A DNA stretch of 64,000 bases from Ancylobacter dichloromethanicus (GCF_018390645.1 NZ_JAHBGC010000017.1:41476-105475); one strand, 5' to 3'; positions 22,809 through 34,206 are shown, counted from the stretch's first letter. A program made the numbers and translations. The notes: generated from the letters alone by a model not told the origin.

Positions 22809-23611
22809 ATATTGCCGCCCCGACGGAAACCAAGGCCGCGCCCGACCAGGGCCGCGTCCATTTTTCCCGAGACGGCGCGGTCGCGCGCCTCGTCTTCGAC
22901 CGCCCCTCCGCCCGCAACGCCATGACCTGGGCGATGTATGAGCAACTGGCGCAGGCCTGCGCGGCGATCGCCGCCGATCCCGCGATCCGGGTCGCGGTGC
23001 TGCGCGGCGCCGGCGGCAGGGCCTTCATCGCCGGCACCGACATCGAACAGTTCCGCGCCTTCACGTCAGGCCAGGACGGCATCGCCTATGAGGAGAAGGT
23101 CGACCATTATGTGAGCCTGCTGGAGCAGGTGCCGGTGCCGACCGTCGCCGTGGTCGAGGGCTGGGCGGCGGGAGGCGGCATGGCGCTGGCCAATGCCTGC
23201 GACTTCCGCCTCGCCACGCCGGGCGCCCGCTTCGGCGTGCCGATCGCCCGCACGCTGGGAAACTGCCTCTCGGCCTCGAATCTCCAGCGCCTCGTGGCCA
23301 CGCTGGGGGTCGGCATGGTGCGGCGCATGCTGCTGGCCGCCGAGATGCCCACCGCCGAGGAGATGCCGGCGGGCTATGTCGCGATTCATGCGCCGGAAGC
23401 CATCGACACCGCGCTCGACGAACTATGCGGACGCCTCGCCGGCAACGCGCCGCTTACCCTGCGCGTCACCAAGCAGATGCTGGCCCGCCTCGCCCATGAC
23501 CCGCACGCGCCGGACGCCGACCTCGTGCGCGCGATCTATGGCAGCGCCGATTTCCACGAAGGCGTCGAATCCTTCCTCGCCAAGCGCCCGGCGCAGTGGC
23601 GGGGGGAGTAG
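22805..23611 (+). CDS. Enoyl-CoA hydratase/isomerase family protein (crotonase)
   Basis: A 268-residue crotonase-fold enzyme. Oxyanion-hole segments are visible as RAFIAGTDIEQFRAF and VEGWAAGGGMALANACDFRL. The following stretch FGVPIARTLGNCLSASNL carries no obvious Glu at the position used by standard hydratases, so hydratase activity should not be assumed; isomerase or hydrolase activity is possible. Coupled to the CoA-transferase by an ATGA overlap. A large inverted repeat follows the stop. Confidence 0.8.
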   Translation: MNIAAPTETKAAPDQGRVHFSRDGAVARLVFDRPSARNAMTWAMYEQLAQACAAIAADPAIRVAVLRGAGGRAFIAGTDIEQFRAFTSGQDGIAYEEKVDHYVSLLEQVPVPTVAVVEGWAAGGGMALANACDFRLATPGARFGVPIARTLGNCLSASNLQRLVATLGVGMVRRMLLAAEMPTAEEMPAGYVAIHAPEAIDTALDELCGRLAGNAPLTLRVTKQMLARLAHDPHAPDADLVRAIYGSADFHEGVESFLAKRPAQWRGE

Positions 23612-23621
23612 GTCCCCCCCC

Positions 23622-23672
23622 CCTGAGCCGGCGTGATCCCGGGGCTCGGCCCGGGGATCACGCCGGCTCAGG
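23622..23672. repeat. 19-bp perfect inverted repeat (terminator or REP-like)
   Basis: Arms CCTGAGCCGGCGTGATCCC (23622-23640) and its exact complement (23654-23672) enclose a 13-nt loop. A second hairpin ATGGCCGGG/CCCGGCCAT follows at 23687-23709. Both lie between convergent genes and probably end transcription on both sides; the GTGATCCC/GGGATCAC ends also resemble dispersed rhizobial repeats. Confidence 0.55.
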
Positions 23673-23734
23673 CACCAAAAACGTGAATGGCCGGGTCAAG
23701 CCCGGCCATGACGATCATCGGTGGTGCATGGGCC

Positions 23735-24748
23735 TCAGCGGATCGGCGGCGCGTACTGGATGCCGCCGGCGCTCCACAGCTGGTTGATGCCGCGCGGAAT
23801 GCCGAGAGCCGACTGCGCGCCGACATTGCGCTCGAACACCTCGCCGTAATTGCCGACGCTCCCGACGATCCGCACCGCCCAGTCCTTGCTCAGGCCGAGC
23901 TTCTCGCCATAGGCGCCGTCCGAGCCGACGAAGCGCTTCACGTCCGGCTTGTCCGACTTGAGCGCCTGGTCGAGCGTCCCGGTGCTGATGCCGAGTTCCT
24001 CCGCGTTCACCAGCGCGTAGAAGCTCCACTTGACGACGTTGAGCCAGTTGTCGTCGCCCTGGCGCACCACCGGGCCGAGCGGCTCCTTGGAGATCACGTC
24101 GGGCAGCACGACATGGTCGGCCGGCGTGGCGAGCTTGAGGCGCAGCGCGTAGAGCTGCGACACGTCGGTCGTCAGCACGTCGCATTTGCCATCGGCATAG
24201 GCCTTCACCACCTCGTCGACGGTGGGAAGCTGGATCAGTTCCAGCTCCATCTTGTTCTGCCGGAAATAGTCCTGCACGTTCAGCACGCTGGTGGTGCCGC
24301 TCTGGGTGCAGACCTTGGAGCCGCCGAGTTCGAGCGCGCCCATCACGTTCTTGGCCGTCGGCACCATGAAGCCCTGGCCGTCATAATAGGAGACGGCGGC
24401 GAACAGCAGGTCGAGATCGGCCTCGCGCTGCATGGTCCAGGTCGAGTTGCGCGAGAGCAGGTCGACCTCGCCCTTCTGCAGCGCCGGGAAGCGCGCCTCG
24501 GCGGAAAGCGGCACATACTCGACCTTCGACGCATCGTCGAAGATCGCCGCCGCCACCGCCTTGCAGAAATCGACGTCGAAGCCGCTCCACTGCCCCTTGT
24601 CGTCCTTGGCCGAGAAGCCGGCGAGGCCCTGGCTGACGCCGCATTTCAGCGTGCCGCGCGCCTTCACGTCCGACAGCGTATCCGCCTGCGCGACGCCGGC
24701 CGTGAGAAGAACGCCGGCGGCGGCCAGCGCGGTTGCGATCCTGTTCAT
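23735..24748 (-). CDS. Amino-acid ABC transporter substrate-binding protein (AapJ/BztA-like)
   Basis: A 337-residue periplasmic protein with signal peptide (residues 1-22). Family marks are VKARGTLKCGVSQGLAGFSA, GFDVDFCKAVAAAIFDD, RFPALQKGEVDLLSRNSTWT and ENYRV-type binding-lobe segments. This is the general L-amino acid binding protein class (AapJ, BztA). It stands alone: no permease or ATPase gene is adjacent, since the next gene downstream is convergent. The upstream L,D-transpeptidase gene on the same strand ends 47 nt before it. It may serve a transporter encoded elsewhere. The start at 24748 is chosen because the signal peptide begins there. Confidence 0.85.
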   Translation of the reverse strand: MNRIATALAAAGVLLTAGVAQADTLSDVKARGTLKCGVSQGLAGFSAKDDKGQWSGFDVDFCKAVAAAIFDDASKVEYVPLSAEARFPALQKGEVDLLSRNSTWTMQREADLDLLFAAVSYYDGQGFMVPTAKNVMGALELGGSKVCTQSGTTSVLNVQDYFRQNKMELELIQLPTVDEVVKAYADGKCDVLTTDVSQLYALRLKLATPADHVVLPDVISKEPLGPVVRQGDDNWLNVVKWSFYALVNAEELGISTGTLDQALKSDKPDVKRFVGSDGAYGEKLGLSKDWAVRIVGSVGNYGEVFERNVGAQSALGIPRGINQLWSAGGIQYAPPIR

Positions 24749-24795
24749 CTTTCCCCCAGTCTGAATCGAAAGGCGAGCGGCGAGACGCGCGGCGC

Positions 24796-25428
24796 TCACA
24801 GTTCCGGCGCTTGCCGGATGATCACCTTCGTCCCCACCGGGACACGATTATAAAGATCCTGCACGTCGGAATTGACCAGGCGGAAGCAGCCCGACGAGAT
24901 CGCCATGCCGATGGTGTTGGGCATGTTGGTGCCGTGGATGCGGTAGACCGTGGAGCCGAGATAGAGCGCCGCGGCGCCCATCGGGTTGCCCGGCCCGCCG
25001 GCCATGAAGCGCGGCAGATAGGGCTGGCGCTGGATCATCTCCGGCGGCGGGGTCCAGTCCGGCCATTCCGCCTTGCGGCTCACCTTCTGCAGCCCGGCCC
25101 ACTGGAAGCCGTCGCGCCCGACGCCGATGCCGTAGCGCAGCGCCCGGTTGTTGCCGAGCACGAGGTAGAGAAAGCGCTCATTGGTGTGGACGATGATGGT
25201 GCCGGGCGGCTCGTTGGTGCGGAAATAGACCGGCTGCCGGCGGAACGCCGGGTCAAGCTGTTCTTCACCCGCCGAAGGCACATAGCCGGGCTTTTCCGGC
25301 ACATCGACGATCTGGTTGCCCATACCGGCGGCCGGGCGCATCTGGGCATTGGCGGTGCCAAACGGGAACGCAAGGCTGGCGGCCAGCGCCGCCGCCATCA
25401 GGCCGGCTCCCATCATACGAAGACGCAT
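24796..25428 (-). CDS. L,D-transpeptidase (YkuD/ErfK family)
   Basis: A 210-residue secreted enzyme with signal peptide (residues 1-28). The YkuD domain covers about residues 75-208: IIVHTNERFLYLVLGNNRAL, the GIGVGRDGFQWAG stretch, PRFMAGGPGNPMGAAALYLG and the catalytic motif HGTNMPNTIG followed by SSGCFRLVNSDV, with the active cysteine in SGC. It makes 3-3 cross-links in murein or attaches outer-membrane proteins to it. GGGGAAGTGACGAC precedes the ATG. Upstream, TGACGTCA and TCACAGTGTGA palindromes at 25516-25540 could be control sites. Confidence 0.9.
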   Translation of the reverse strand: MRLRMMGAGLMAAALAASLAFPFGTANAQMRPAAGMGNQIVDVPEKPGYVPSAGEEQLDPAFRRQPVYFRTNEPPGTIIVHTNERFLYLVLGNNRALRYGIGVGRDGFQWAGLQKVSRKAEWPDWTPPPEMIQRQPYLPRFMAGGPGNPMGAAALYLGSTVYRIHGTNMPNTIGMAISSGCFRLVNSDVQDLYNRVPVGTKVIIRQAPEL

Positions 25429-25599
25429 GTCGTCACTTCCCCTCCGAAAGTACGGCCCGCCGAGGCGGCCCGCCGAGTCACGGGTCGCTCCCTAGCACGG
25501 ATCGAACGGGGGAAATGACGTCAAGTCAATCACAGTGTGATGAAATCGACGCCGGCCGGAGCCCCCGCCCCCCGATCGGCGCCGCTCTTTCCCTGGCGG

Positions 25600-26931
25600 T
25601 CAGCGCAGATAGGTGCCGACCAGCGCCTCCAGCCGCTCCTGCCGCCCGGAGCGCGGCTGCGGGTCCAGCGACTGCGCCTCGACGCGGGCGGCGATGGCCT
25701 CCAGCGAGCTTTCGCCGGTGAGCATCGCCTTGTTCTGCGGCGCGTCCCAGCCGGCATAGCGCGCGTCGACCGCCTTCTGCAGCGCGCCGTCCTCGATCAT
25801 GTCGGCGGCGATCAGCAGGGCGCGCGCGCACACATCCATCGCGCTCGCATGGGCGATGACGAGGTCGTCCGCCTCGATCGACTGGCGCCGCACCTTGGCG
25901 TCGAAATTGGTGCCGCCGGTGGTGTAGCCGCCCGCGCGCAGAATTTCGTACATCGCCAGAGCCGTGTCCTCGACATTGGTCGGGAACTGGTCGGTGTCCC
26001 AGCCGGACTGGGCGTCGCCCTTGTTCATGTCGATCGAGCCGAACACGCCGAGCGCCGCCGCCATGGCGATCTCGTGCTCGAAGCTGTGGCCCGCCAGCGT
26101 GGCGTGGTTGGCCTCGATGTTCAGCTTCACTTCCTTCTCCAGCCCGGCGCGGCACAGCAGGCCGTACACGGTGGAGACGTCGAAATCGTACTGGTGCTTG
26201 GTCGGCTCCTGCGGCTTCGGCTCGATCAGGATCGTGCCCTTGAAGCCGATCTTGTGCTTGTGCTCGACCACCATGTTGAGGAAGCGGCCCATCTGGTCGA
26301 GTTCGCGCTTCAGGTCGGTGTTGAGCAGCGTCTCATAGCCCTCGCGGCCGCCCCACAGCACGTAGTTCTCGCCGCCGAGTTCGTGGGTGACCTCCAGCAC
26401 GTTCTTCACCTGCGCGGCGGAATAGGCGAACACGTCCGGGTCCGGATTGGTGGCCGCCCCCGACATGAAGCGCCGGTTGGAAAACAGGTTGGCGGTGCCC
26501 CACAGCAGCCTGGTCTTCGAGGTCTCCATCTTCTTCGCGAAGATCTCGGCGATGGCCCGCACATTGGCGTTGGATTCGGCCAGCGTCCTGCCCTCGGGGG
26601 CGATGTCGCGATCATGGAAGGCGAAGAACGGCACGTCGAGAATCTCGAACAGCTCGAAGGCGACGTCGGCCTTGGCGCGGGCCAGCGCCATCTCGTCGGT
26701 GCCGTGCATCCACGGGCGCAGGAAGGTCTCGCCGCCGAACGGGTCACCGCCCGGCCAGGTGAAGCTGTGCCAATAGGCGACGGCGAAGCGCAGATGGTCT
26801 TCCATCCGCTTGCCCAGCACCACCCGGTCCTTGTCGTACCAGTGGAAGGCGAACGGGTCGCGGCCCTCCGGGCCGACATATTTCAGCGGCCCGGTGGAGG
26901 AGAAGAAGCGCGGCGTGGTGGAGGCAGTCAT
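25600..26931 (-). CDS. xylA: Xylose isomerase
   Basis: A 443-residue enzyme, full length for the class II group. It converts D-xylose to D-xylulose. Visible marks are the catalytic histidine in [13 protein letters not shown] (His106), [53 protein letters not shown] and the metal-binding aspartates in [20 protein letters not shown]. Its start overlaps the xylB stop by 4 bp. It is the last gene of the regulator-xylB-xylA operon. Confidence 0.95.
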   Translation of the reverse strand: MTASTTPRFFSSTGPLKYVGPEGRDPFAFHWYDKDRVVLGKRMEDHLRFAVAYWHSFTWPGGDPFGGETFLRPWMHGTDEMALARAKADVAFELFEILDVPFFAFHDRDIAPEGRTLAESNANVRAIAEIFAKKMETSKTRLLWGTANLFSNRRFMSGAATNPDPDVFAYSAAQVKNVLEVTHELGGENYVLWGGREGYETLLNTDLKRELDQMGRFLNMVVEHKHKIGFKGTILIEPKPQEPTKHQYDFDVSTVYGLLCRAGLEKEVKLNIEANHATLAGHSFEHEIAMAAALGVFGSIDMNKGDAQSGWDTDQFPTNVEDTALAMYEILRAGGYTTGGTNFDAKVRRQSIEADDLVIAHASAMDVCARALLIAADMIEDGALQKAVDARYAGWDAPQNKAMLTGESSLEAIAARVEAQSLDPQPRSGRQERLEALVGTYLR

Positions 26932-28385
26932 GGGGTCACTCCCTTGAGCGCCGGGTACAGCGCCCGGTAAAGCGCGTGCCGTTCGGCGTAGGCCTGTTGC
27001 AGGGCGGGGTCGGGTTCGATGGTCTCGATGCGGCGCGGCGGCAGGCAGATCGCGGCCGGGCTCTCGCCGGTGGCCGCCATGCGGGCGAGCCGCGCGGCGC
27101 CGAACGCCCCGCCCCGCTCGCCGTCCTCGACCCGGTTGAGCGGTATGCCCAGCACGCTGGCCAGCACCGCCGTCCAGAAGCGCGAGCGCGAGCCGCCGCC
27201 GATCACGTCGGCCTGGGTCAGGCGGGTGCCGGCGGCGGAGAGCGCGTCGAGGCAGTCCTTGAAGGCGAAGGAGACGCCTTCCAGCACCGCCTGGGTCAGT
27301 TCCTCCCGGCCGGTGTCGTGGTCCATGCCGACGAAGGCGGCGCGGATCGCGGTGTCGTTGTGCGGCGTGCGCTCGCCGGAGAGATAGGGCAGGAAGGTCG
27401 CGCGGGACGGCGCCCTTGGGGCATCGCCGAGCGGCGCCAGCAGTTCGCCGGGGGCCTCCTTCGCCACATTCGCCCACCAGCCCAGCGCCGAGGCGGCGGA
27501 GAGGATCACCCCCATCTGGTGCCAGGTGGCGGGAATGGCGTGGCAGAAGGCGTGGACGCTCGATTCGGGATTGGGCGCGTAGCGGTCGGTGGTCGCCCAC
27601 AAGACGCCCGAGGTGCCGAGCGAGACGAAGGCGTCATTCGCCTCGATGGCGCCGAGCCCGATGGCGCCGGCGGCATTGTCGCCCGCGCCGCCCGCCAGAA
27701 CCGGAGGATTCTCCATGCCCCAGCGCGTCGCCAGCTCCGGCTTGATCCGCCCGGCCGCCGCGCTGCCTTCGACCAGGCGCGGCATGTGCTCGCGCGACAT
27801 GAAGGTGGCCGCCAGCGCCTCGTCCGACCAGTCGCGCTTGCCGACATCGAGCCACAGCGTGCCGGAGGCGTCGGACATCTCCTCGACCATCTCGCCGGTC
27901 AGCCGGAAGCCGACATAGGCCTTGGGCAACAGCACCTTGGCCATGCGGGCGAACAGGTCCGGCTCGTGCTTGCGCACCCACATCAGCTTGGGCGCGGTGA
28001 AGCCGGGAAAGGCGAGATTGCCGGCGGTCCGGTGCAGCGCCGGGAAACGCTCCTCCAGTTCGCGGCACTCGGCCGAGGAGCGCCCGTCATTCCACAGGAT
28101 GGCGGGCCGCAGCACCTTGCCGAAGGCGTCGAGCAGCACCGCGCCGTGCATCTGGCCGGAAAGGCCGATGCCGCGCACGGCGGCGAGCGCCGCGGGCTGC
28201 TCCGCCTTCAGCTTGTCGATGCTGGCGAGCGTCGCCTGCCACCAGTCCTCCGGGCTCTGTTCGCTGAAGCCCGGCTGCGGACGGGAGATCGCCAGCGGCG
28301 TCTCCGCCGTCGCGATGACGCTCTGGGCGTCGTCGACCAGCACCGCCTTGATGGCGGACGTTCCAATATCGAGGCCGAGATACAT
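26928..28385 (-). CDS. xylB: Xylulokinase
   Basis: A 485-residue FGGY-family sugar kinase that phosphorylates D-xylulose. It starts with the phosphate-binding [20 protein letters not shown], then [28 protein letters not shown], the [18 protein letters not shown] site and [20 protein letters not shown] near the C-terminus. It lies 35 nt after the LacI-type regulator and overlaps xylA, so one transcript carries all three. Confidence 0.95.
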   Translation of the reverse strand: MYLGLDIGTSAIKAVLVDDAQSVIATAETPLAISRPQPGFSEQSPEDWWQATLASIDKLKAEQPAALAAVRGIGLSGQMHGAVLLDAFGKVLRPAILWNDGRSSAECRELEERFPALHRTAGNLAFPGFTAPKLMWVRKHEPDLFARMAKVLLPKAYVGFRLTGEMVEEMSDASGTLWLDVGKRDWSDEALAATFMSREHMPRLVEGSAAAGRIKPELATRWGMENPPVLAGGAGDNAAGAIGLGAIEANDAFVSLGTSGVLWATTDRYAPNPESSVHAFCHAIPATWHQMGVILSAASALGWWANVAKEAPGELLAPLGDAPRAPSRATFLPYLSGERTPHNDTAIRAAFVGMDHDTGREELTQAVLEGVSFAFKDCLDALSAAGTRLTQADVIGGGSRSRFWTAVLASVLGIPLNRVEDGERGGAFGAARLARMAATGESPAAICLPPRRIETIEPDPALQQAYAERHALYRALYPALKGVTP

Positions 28386-28420
28386 ACCTCACACCCTTTC
28401 GGCGCAACGGAGAGGAAAAA

Positions 28421-29458
28421 TCACGGCAGGTTGTCCCGCACGAAGATGTCGATGCGGATACGCTCCTGCTCGTTCAGCAGCGGCTCGCCGGCGCAATGGG
28501 CCAGCAGCACCCGGGCGGCCGAGCGCGACTGGTGCCCGGCATCCTGGTTGATCACCGCGTCCATCACCCCGCGCAGCAGGAAGCGGCGCGTGTCGTCGGT
28601 GAGGTCGTGGCCGATGAAGATGAGGTCGCCGGCGCGGTTGGCGGCGGAGATCGCCGCCGCGATGCCGCGATTGCCGGCACCGACATTGTACAGGCCGACG
28701 AGGTCCGGCGCCTCGCGCAGCATCTGCGTCACGATCGCCTCGTTGCGCTCGTCCTCATCGAGGCTCTCGCGCACCGGCAGCACCTTCAGCGCCGCATATT
28801 CGCCGGCCAGCACCTGGGTGAAGCCAAACTGCCGCTCGGCGTGGTCGCGCAGCGCCGGCGTGCCGACGATGAGCCCGATCGAGCCGCGCCGCCCCCCGGC
28901 GAAGCGCCCGAGCAGGGTGGCGGCGGTGCGGCCGGCGGCGATGTTGTCGATGCCGACATAGTGCAGCCGGTGCGAGGACGGCACGTCCGACACCAGCGTC
29001 ACCACCGCCACGCCGGAGGCAGCCAGGTCGTCGATCGCCGCCCGGACGCGCGGATGATCGAGCGCCACCACGGCGACCCCGTCATAATGACCCATCAGGC
29101 CCTCAAGCGCCGTCGCCAGCGTTTCGGGCGCGAACACGTCGACGCGCAGCGTGTCGATATAGGCGTTGTTGGCGGCGAGCCAGCTCGCGGTGTTCGCCAC
29201 CTGCTCGCCGAGCATGCGCATGAACACGTTGGCGCCGGTCGGCAGCACGAAGCAGAATCGGTAGGTTTCCCCGCGCGCCAGCCGCGCCGCCGCGAGGTTC
29301 GGGCGGTAGCCGAGGCGGGACACCGCCTCCTTCACCCGCTCGGCGGTGACGCCGCGCACCCCGGCGCGGCCGTTGAGCACACGGTCGGCCGTGGCCAGCG
29401 AAACACCAGCCTCCCGGGCGACGTCTTGCAGGGTTATGCGCGAAACACCTCTGGACAT
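28421..29458 (-). CDS. LacI-family regulator of xylose genes
   Basis: A 345-residue LacI/PurR-type repressor. Residues 6-55 are the helix-turn-helix and hinge (RITLQDVAREAGVSLATADR, VLNGRAGVRG, RLGYRPNLAAARLARG). The rest is the periplasmic-binding-protein-like sugar domain (IGLIVGTPALRDHAERQFGF, DLIFIGHDLTD). First gene of an operon with xylB and xylA and divergent from xylFHG, so it almost surely controls both. D-xylose is the expected inducer by context. A CTGAG/CTCAG inverted repeat 23-40 nt upstream may be autoregulatory. Confidence 0.85.
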   Translation of the reverse strand: MSRGVSRITLQDVAREAGVSLATADRVLNGRAGVRGVTAERVKEAVSRLGYRPNLAAARLARGETYRFCFVLPTGANVFMRMLGEQVANTASWLAANNAYIDTLRVDVFAPETLATALEGLMGHYDGVAVVALDHPRVRAAIDDLAASGVAVVTLVSDVPSSHRLHYVGIDNIAAGRTAATLLGRFAGGRRGSIGLIVGTPALRDHAERQFGFTQVLAGEYAALKVLPVRESLDEDERNEAIVTQMLREAPDLVGLYNVGAGNRGIAAAISAANRAGDLIFIGHDLTDDTRRFLLRGVMDAVINQDAGHQSRSAARVLLAHCAGEPLLNEQERIRIDIFVRDNLP

Positions 29459-29746
29459 GACGCCATGTTGCCCTCAAAATCTGAGGTACGCAACTCAGGC
29501 AATGAGGCGTCCACCTAGACCAAATATCGAGGAGCATCCGGCCTCACGATTTGTTACCTTGACGCTTGAAGCTCCGCCGCGGCGGATCTGGCGCTACCGC
29601 CGGCCTCCCGGCCGGCCAACGACTTGACGGCGACCGGCCTCGCTGAGGTCCGAACGTCAGGAAAACGACCATGGCATGCGCGCCCCGTCAAGGCGGCGCG
29701 CCCAGCCGGACGGCACCCGCCTTTTGCACCCCCTTGGGAGGAAAGC
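29459..29746. promoter_or_regulatory. Divergent xyl promoter region
   Basis: 288 bases between the regulator operon and xylFHG. It contains CTGAG-N8-CTCAG (29481-29498), an AT-richer stretch at 29515-29560, and a CCGCCGCGGCGG palindrome near 29576. I cannot pick out a single clear LacI-type operator. GGGAGGAAAGC before 29747 is the xylF ribosome site. Confidence 0.5.
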
Positions 29747-30787
29747 ATGAATCTGAAACTGACGATTTCCGCCGTGGCCCTCACCACCGTGATGGCGATG
29801 GGCGTGGCCCGCGCCCAGCAGCCCGTGGTCGGCGTGAGCTGGTCGAACTTCCAGGAAGAGCGCTGGAAGACCGACGAGGCCGCGATCAAGAAGGCGCTCG
29901 AAGCCGCCGGCGCCAAGTACATCTCCGCCGACGCCCAGTCCTCCGCCGCCAAGCAGCTCTCCGATGTCGAGGCGCTGATCGCCCAGGGCGCCACCTCGCT
30001 CATCATCCTGGCGCAGGATTCCGACGCCATCGCCCCGGCGATCACCAAGGCGCAGAACGAGGGCATCCCGGTGGTCGGCTATGACCGGCTGATCGAGAAC
30101 CCCTACGCCTACTACATCACCTTCGACAACAAGGAGGTCGGCCGCCTCCAGGCTGCCGAAGTCATGAAGATCAAGCCGAAGGGCAACTACATCTTCATCA
30201 AGGGCTCCGCCGCCGATCCCAACGCCGACTTCCTGTTCTCCGGCCAGATGGAAGTGCTCAAGCCCGCCATCGACAAGGGCGACATCAAGAATGTCGGCGA
30301 GGCCTATTCGGACAGCTGGCTTCCGGCCAATGCCCAGCGCAACGCCGAGCAGTTCCTGACCGCCAACGACAACAAGGTCGATGCCGTCGTCGCCTCCAAT
30401 GACGGCACCGCCGGCGGCGCCATCGCCGCGCTCGCCGCGCAGGGCCTCGCCGGCTCGGTGCCGGTCTCCGGCCAGGACGCCGACTTCGCGGCGCTGAACC
30501 GCATCGCGCTCGGCACCCAGACCGTGTCGGTGTGGAAGGATTCGCGCGAACTCGGCCAGCGCGCGGCGGAGATCGCGCTCGAACTCGCCAAGGGCACCGA
30601 CCCCAAGGCGGTCGAAGGCACCACCACCTTCACCGGCGGCCCCAAGAAGGTGCCGATGAACTCGACCTTCCTCAAGCCGGTGCCGATCACCAAGGACAAT
30701 CTGGACGTGATCATCGAGGCCGGCTGGGTGCCCAAGGCCACCGTCTGCCAGGGCGTCAAGCCCGGCACGGTGAAGGCCTGCGACTGA
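29747..30787 (+). CDS. xylF: D-xylose ABC transporter substrate-binding protein
   Basis: A 346-residue periplasmic sugar-binding protein with signal peptide (ARA cleavage near residue 23). Marks include [80 protein letters not shown] and [20 protein letters not shown], all typical of XylF. The ATG at 29747 has a strong ribosome site. First gene of xylFHG; the 117-nt gap to xylH may hold an mRNA-processing point that keeps binding protein in excess. Confidence 0.92.
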   Translation: MNLKLTISAVALTTVMAMGVARAQQPVVGVSWSNFQEERWKTDEAAIKKALEAAGAKYISADAQSSAAKQLSDVEALIAQGATSLIILAQDSDAIAPAITKAQNEGIPVVGYDRLIENPYAYYITFDNKEVGRLQAAEVMKIKPKGNYIFIKGSAADPNADFLFSGQMEVLKPAIDKGDIKNVGEAYSDSWLPANAQRNAEQFLTANDNKVDAVVASNDGTAGGAIAALAAQGLAGSVPVSGQDADFAALNRIALGTQTVSVWKDSRELGQRAAEIALELAKGTDPKAVEGTTTFTGGPKKVPMNSTFLKPVPITKDNLDVIIEAGWVPKATVCQGVKPGTVKACD

Positions 30788-30904
30788 TCGGCCGCGATCG
30801 AACGGCCGGCGATTGATCCGGTAGCCATCGCGCGGCGGGGGTAACCCCGCCGCCGACCACGCGACGCCTCGCGCACCAATGCGCGCGGCGGGGAGAGGAC
30901 GCTC

Positions 30905-32227
<1,323 letters not shown>

Positions 32228-32238
32228 GGAGCGCGACC

Positions 32239-33060
32239 ATGAACGCCGTCACGTCACCCGTTGCCGCCCCCGGCGCCTCCCATGTCGAGGGCACCCCTGC
32301 GGTCGAGATGCGCGACATCTGCATCTCCTTCGGCGGCATCCGCGCCGTCGACGGCGTCTCCGTCGACCTTCATCCCGGCGAGGTGGTCGGCCTGCTCGGG
32401 CATAATGGCGCCGGCAAGTCGACGCTGATCAAGATCCTCGCCGGCGCCTACAAGCCGGACGCCGGCGAAATCCGCATCAACGGCCAGAAGGCGGAGATCG
32501 CCAATCCGCGCGACGCCAAGCGCTACGGCATCGAGACGATCTACCAGACGCTCGCGCTGGCCGATAATGTCGACGCCGCCGCCAACCTGTTCCTCGGCCG
32601 CGAGCTGATGACCCCGTGGGGCACGCTCGACGACGTGGCAATGGAAGCGGCGACGCGCGAGGTGATGGGCCGGCTCAACCCGAATTTCCGCAAGTTCAAG
32701 GAGCCGGTGCGCGGCCTTTCCGGCGGCCAGCGGCAATCGGTCGCCATCGCCCGCGCCATCCACTTCAACGCCAAGATCCTGATCATGGACGAGCCCACCG
32801 CCGCGCTCGGCCCGCAGGAGACGGCGCAGGTGGCCGAACTGATCAAGCAGCTCAAGGCCGAGGGCATCGCCATCTTCCTCATCAGCCACGACATCCACGA
32901 CGTGTTCGACCTCGCCGACCGGGTGAGCGTGATGAAGAACGGCAAGCTGGTCGGCACCGCCCGCACCTCCGATGTCACCAAGGACGAGGTGCTGGGCATG
33001 ATCATCCTCGGCAAGAGCCCGCCCGGCGCGCTGGCCGGCCCGGGCGCCGCCGCCGACTGA
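32239..33060 (+). CDS. xylG: Sugar ABC transporter ATPase, single-domain XylG
   Basis: A 273-residue ATPase with one nucleotide-binding domain: Walker [20 protein letters not shown]-loop IYQTLAL, signature [15 protein letters not shown], Walker [13 protein letters not shown] and the switch histidine [10 protein letters not shown]. coli XylG has two such domains in about 510 residues; here the protein is half that length and must dimerise, like rhizobial FrcA. The ATG at 32239 begins a 20-residue unstructured leader before the domain. It completes the xylose importer. Confidence 0.88.
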   Translation: MNAVTSPVAAPGASHVEGTPAVEMRDICISFGGIRAVDGVSVDLHPGEVVGLLGHNGAGKSTLIKILAGAYKPDAGEIRINGQKAEIANPRDAKRYGIETIYQTLALADNVDAAANLFLGRELMTPWGTLDDVAMEAATREVMGRLNPNFRKFKEPVRGLSGGQRQSVAIARAIHFNAKILIMDEPTAALGPQETAQVAELIKQLKAEGIAIFLISHDIHDVFDLADRVSVMKNGKLVGTARTSDVTKDEVLGMIILGKSPPGALAGPGAAAD

Positions 33061-33142
33061 TGAATCCCGCCGGGGCAGCGGCGGCGTGCCGCTGTTCCGG
33101 CCCCTCCCGGCGTGTGATATGGCTCTGGCGAGGGAGCATGCC

Positions 33143-33556
33143 GTGTCCGCCACCGCCCTGACGACCGAGGAAGCCCAATCGGCCAGCGCCCCGCTGCGCC
33201 GGTTCGCGCTGGTGCTCGCCGTCGCCTATATGCTGGTGCTGCAGGCCCTGCTCGGCGGCCTCGCCAGCGGCGCCCACGCCGCCGGCAGCCTCACCGTCGA
33301 CGCCTTCGGGCAGACCCTGTGCCTCGGCGCCCGCGGCGACCCGGCCGCGCCGGCGAACCCCTCCAGCCACACCCCCGACTGCTGCACCACCGGCTGCCAG
33401 ACCGCGGCGACCCCCAGCCTGCTGCCGCCGACGGCGGCGACGGCCGCGCTTCCGGTCGCCCATCGTCTCGCCCGCCAAGCCCCGCCGCGCCCGGCCCGCC
33501 TCGCCCGCGCGCCCGAACGCTCGCCCCGCCATGCCAGGGCCCCTCCCCGCGCCTGA
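33143..33556 (+). CDS. DUF2946-like small membrane/secreted protein
   Basis: A 137-residue protein with one hydrophobic helix ([20 protein letters not shown], residues about 21-41) ending in an SGAHA-type cleavage site, a short mature region with cysteines (LCLGA, then CCTTGCQ) and a basic Pro/Arg/Ala-rich tail. The pattern fits DUF2946-type proteins, often found beside copper genes. I favour the GTG at 33143, six bases after AGGGAG; an in-frame ATG at 33119 lacks a ribosome site. It heads a likely operon with the PCu(A)C and PepSY genes. Confidence 0.55.
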   Translation: MSATALTTEEAQSASAPLRRFALVLAVAYMLVLQALLGGLASGAHAAGSLTVDAFGQTLCLGARGDPAAPANPSSHTPDCCTTGCQTAATPSLLPPTAATAALPVAHRLARQAPPRPARLARAPERSPRHARAPPRA

Positions 33557-33651
33557 CGCCCCTGCCATCCGCAAACGTCAGTCGAAACACCGGCCGCGCG
33601 CGCCCGGCATCTGCCAGATGCGGCGCCCGCCGGCACCCTGGGAGACTTCAC

Positions 33652-34206
33652 ATGATCCGCAACCTTCTTCGCCGCGCCCTGCGCCGCACCGAGGACCGCG
33701 TCGGCTTCGTCATCGTCGCCGCCGCGCTCGGCCTGTTCGCCATCCAGCCGGCCTTCGCCCACGAGTACAAGATCGGCACGCTCGAAATCGAGCATCCCTG
33801 GGCGCGCATGACGCCGGCCGGCGCCAAGGTCGGCGGCGGCTACCTGACCATCGAGAACGAGGGCAAGGAAGCCGACCGGCTCGTCTCCGCCACCGCCGAG
33901 GTCGCCGGGCGGGTCGAGATCCACGAGATGTCGGTCAAGGATGGCATCATGACCATGCGCATGCTGCCCGACGGAGTGGAGATCCCCGCCGATGGCGAGG
34001 CCAGGCTGGCCCCGGGCGGCTTCCACCTCATGCTCATGGACCTGAAGCAGCCGCTCAAGGAAGGCGAGAGCTTCAAGGGCACGCTCACCTTCGCCAAAGC
34101 CGGCACGGTGGATGTGTCGTTCAAGATCGAAGGCATGGGCGGACCGAAGGGCTCGGACGCCGGGCATGACGGGCACAGCCACGACCACGGCATGCCCACC
34201 AACTGA
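33652..34206 (+). CDS. Copper chaperone PCu(A)C
   Basis: A 184-residue periplasmic metallochaperone. A signal peptide ends in AFA near residue 36. The PCu(A)C domain shows HPWARMTPAGAKVGGGYLTI, the metal ligands of the H(M)X10MX21HXM pattern in VEIHEMSVKDGIMTMRML, and GGFHLMLMDLKQPLKEGESF. The C-terminal tail is His-rich (HDGHSHDHGM), adding a second metal site. These proteins deliver Cu(I) to the CuA or CuB centre of cytochrome oxidase. The neighbours are consistent with copper handling. Confidence 0.88.
   Translation: MIRNLLRRALRRTEDRVGFVIVAAALGLFAIQPAFAHEYKIGTLEIEHPWARMTPAGAKVGGGYLTIENEGKEADRLVSATAEVAGRVEIHEMSVKDGIMTMRMLPDGVEIPADGEARLAPGGFHLMLMDLKQPLKEGESFKGTLTFAKAGTVDVSFKIEGMGGPKGSDAGHDGHSHDHGMPTN

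Noticed and set aside
19958..29559. Shared 14-mer ACGATTTGTTACCT at 19958-19971 and 29546-29559, as a common operator of azoR and xyl genes
   Set aside because: A 14-bp match is expected several times by chance in 64 kb, and the genes are functionally unrelated.
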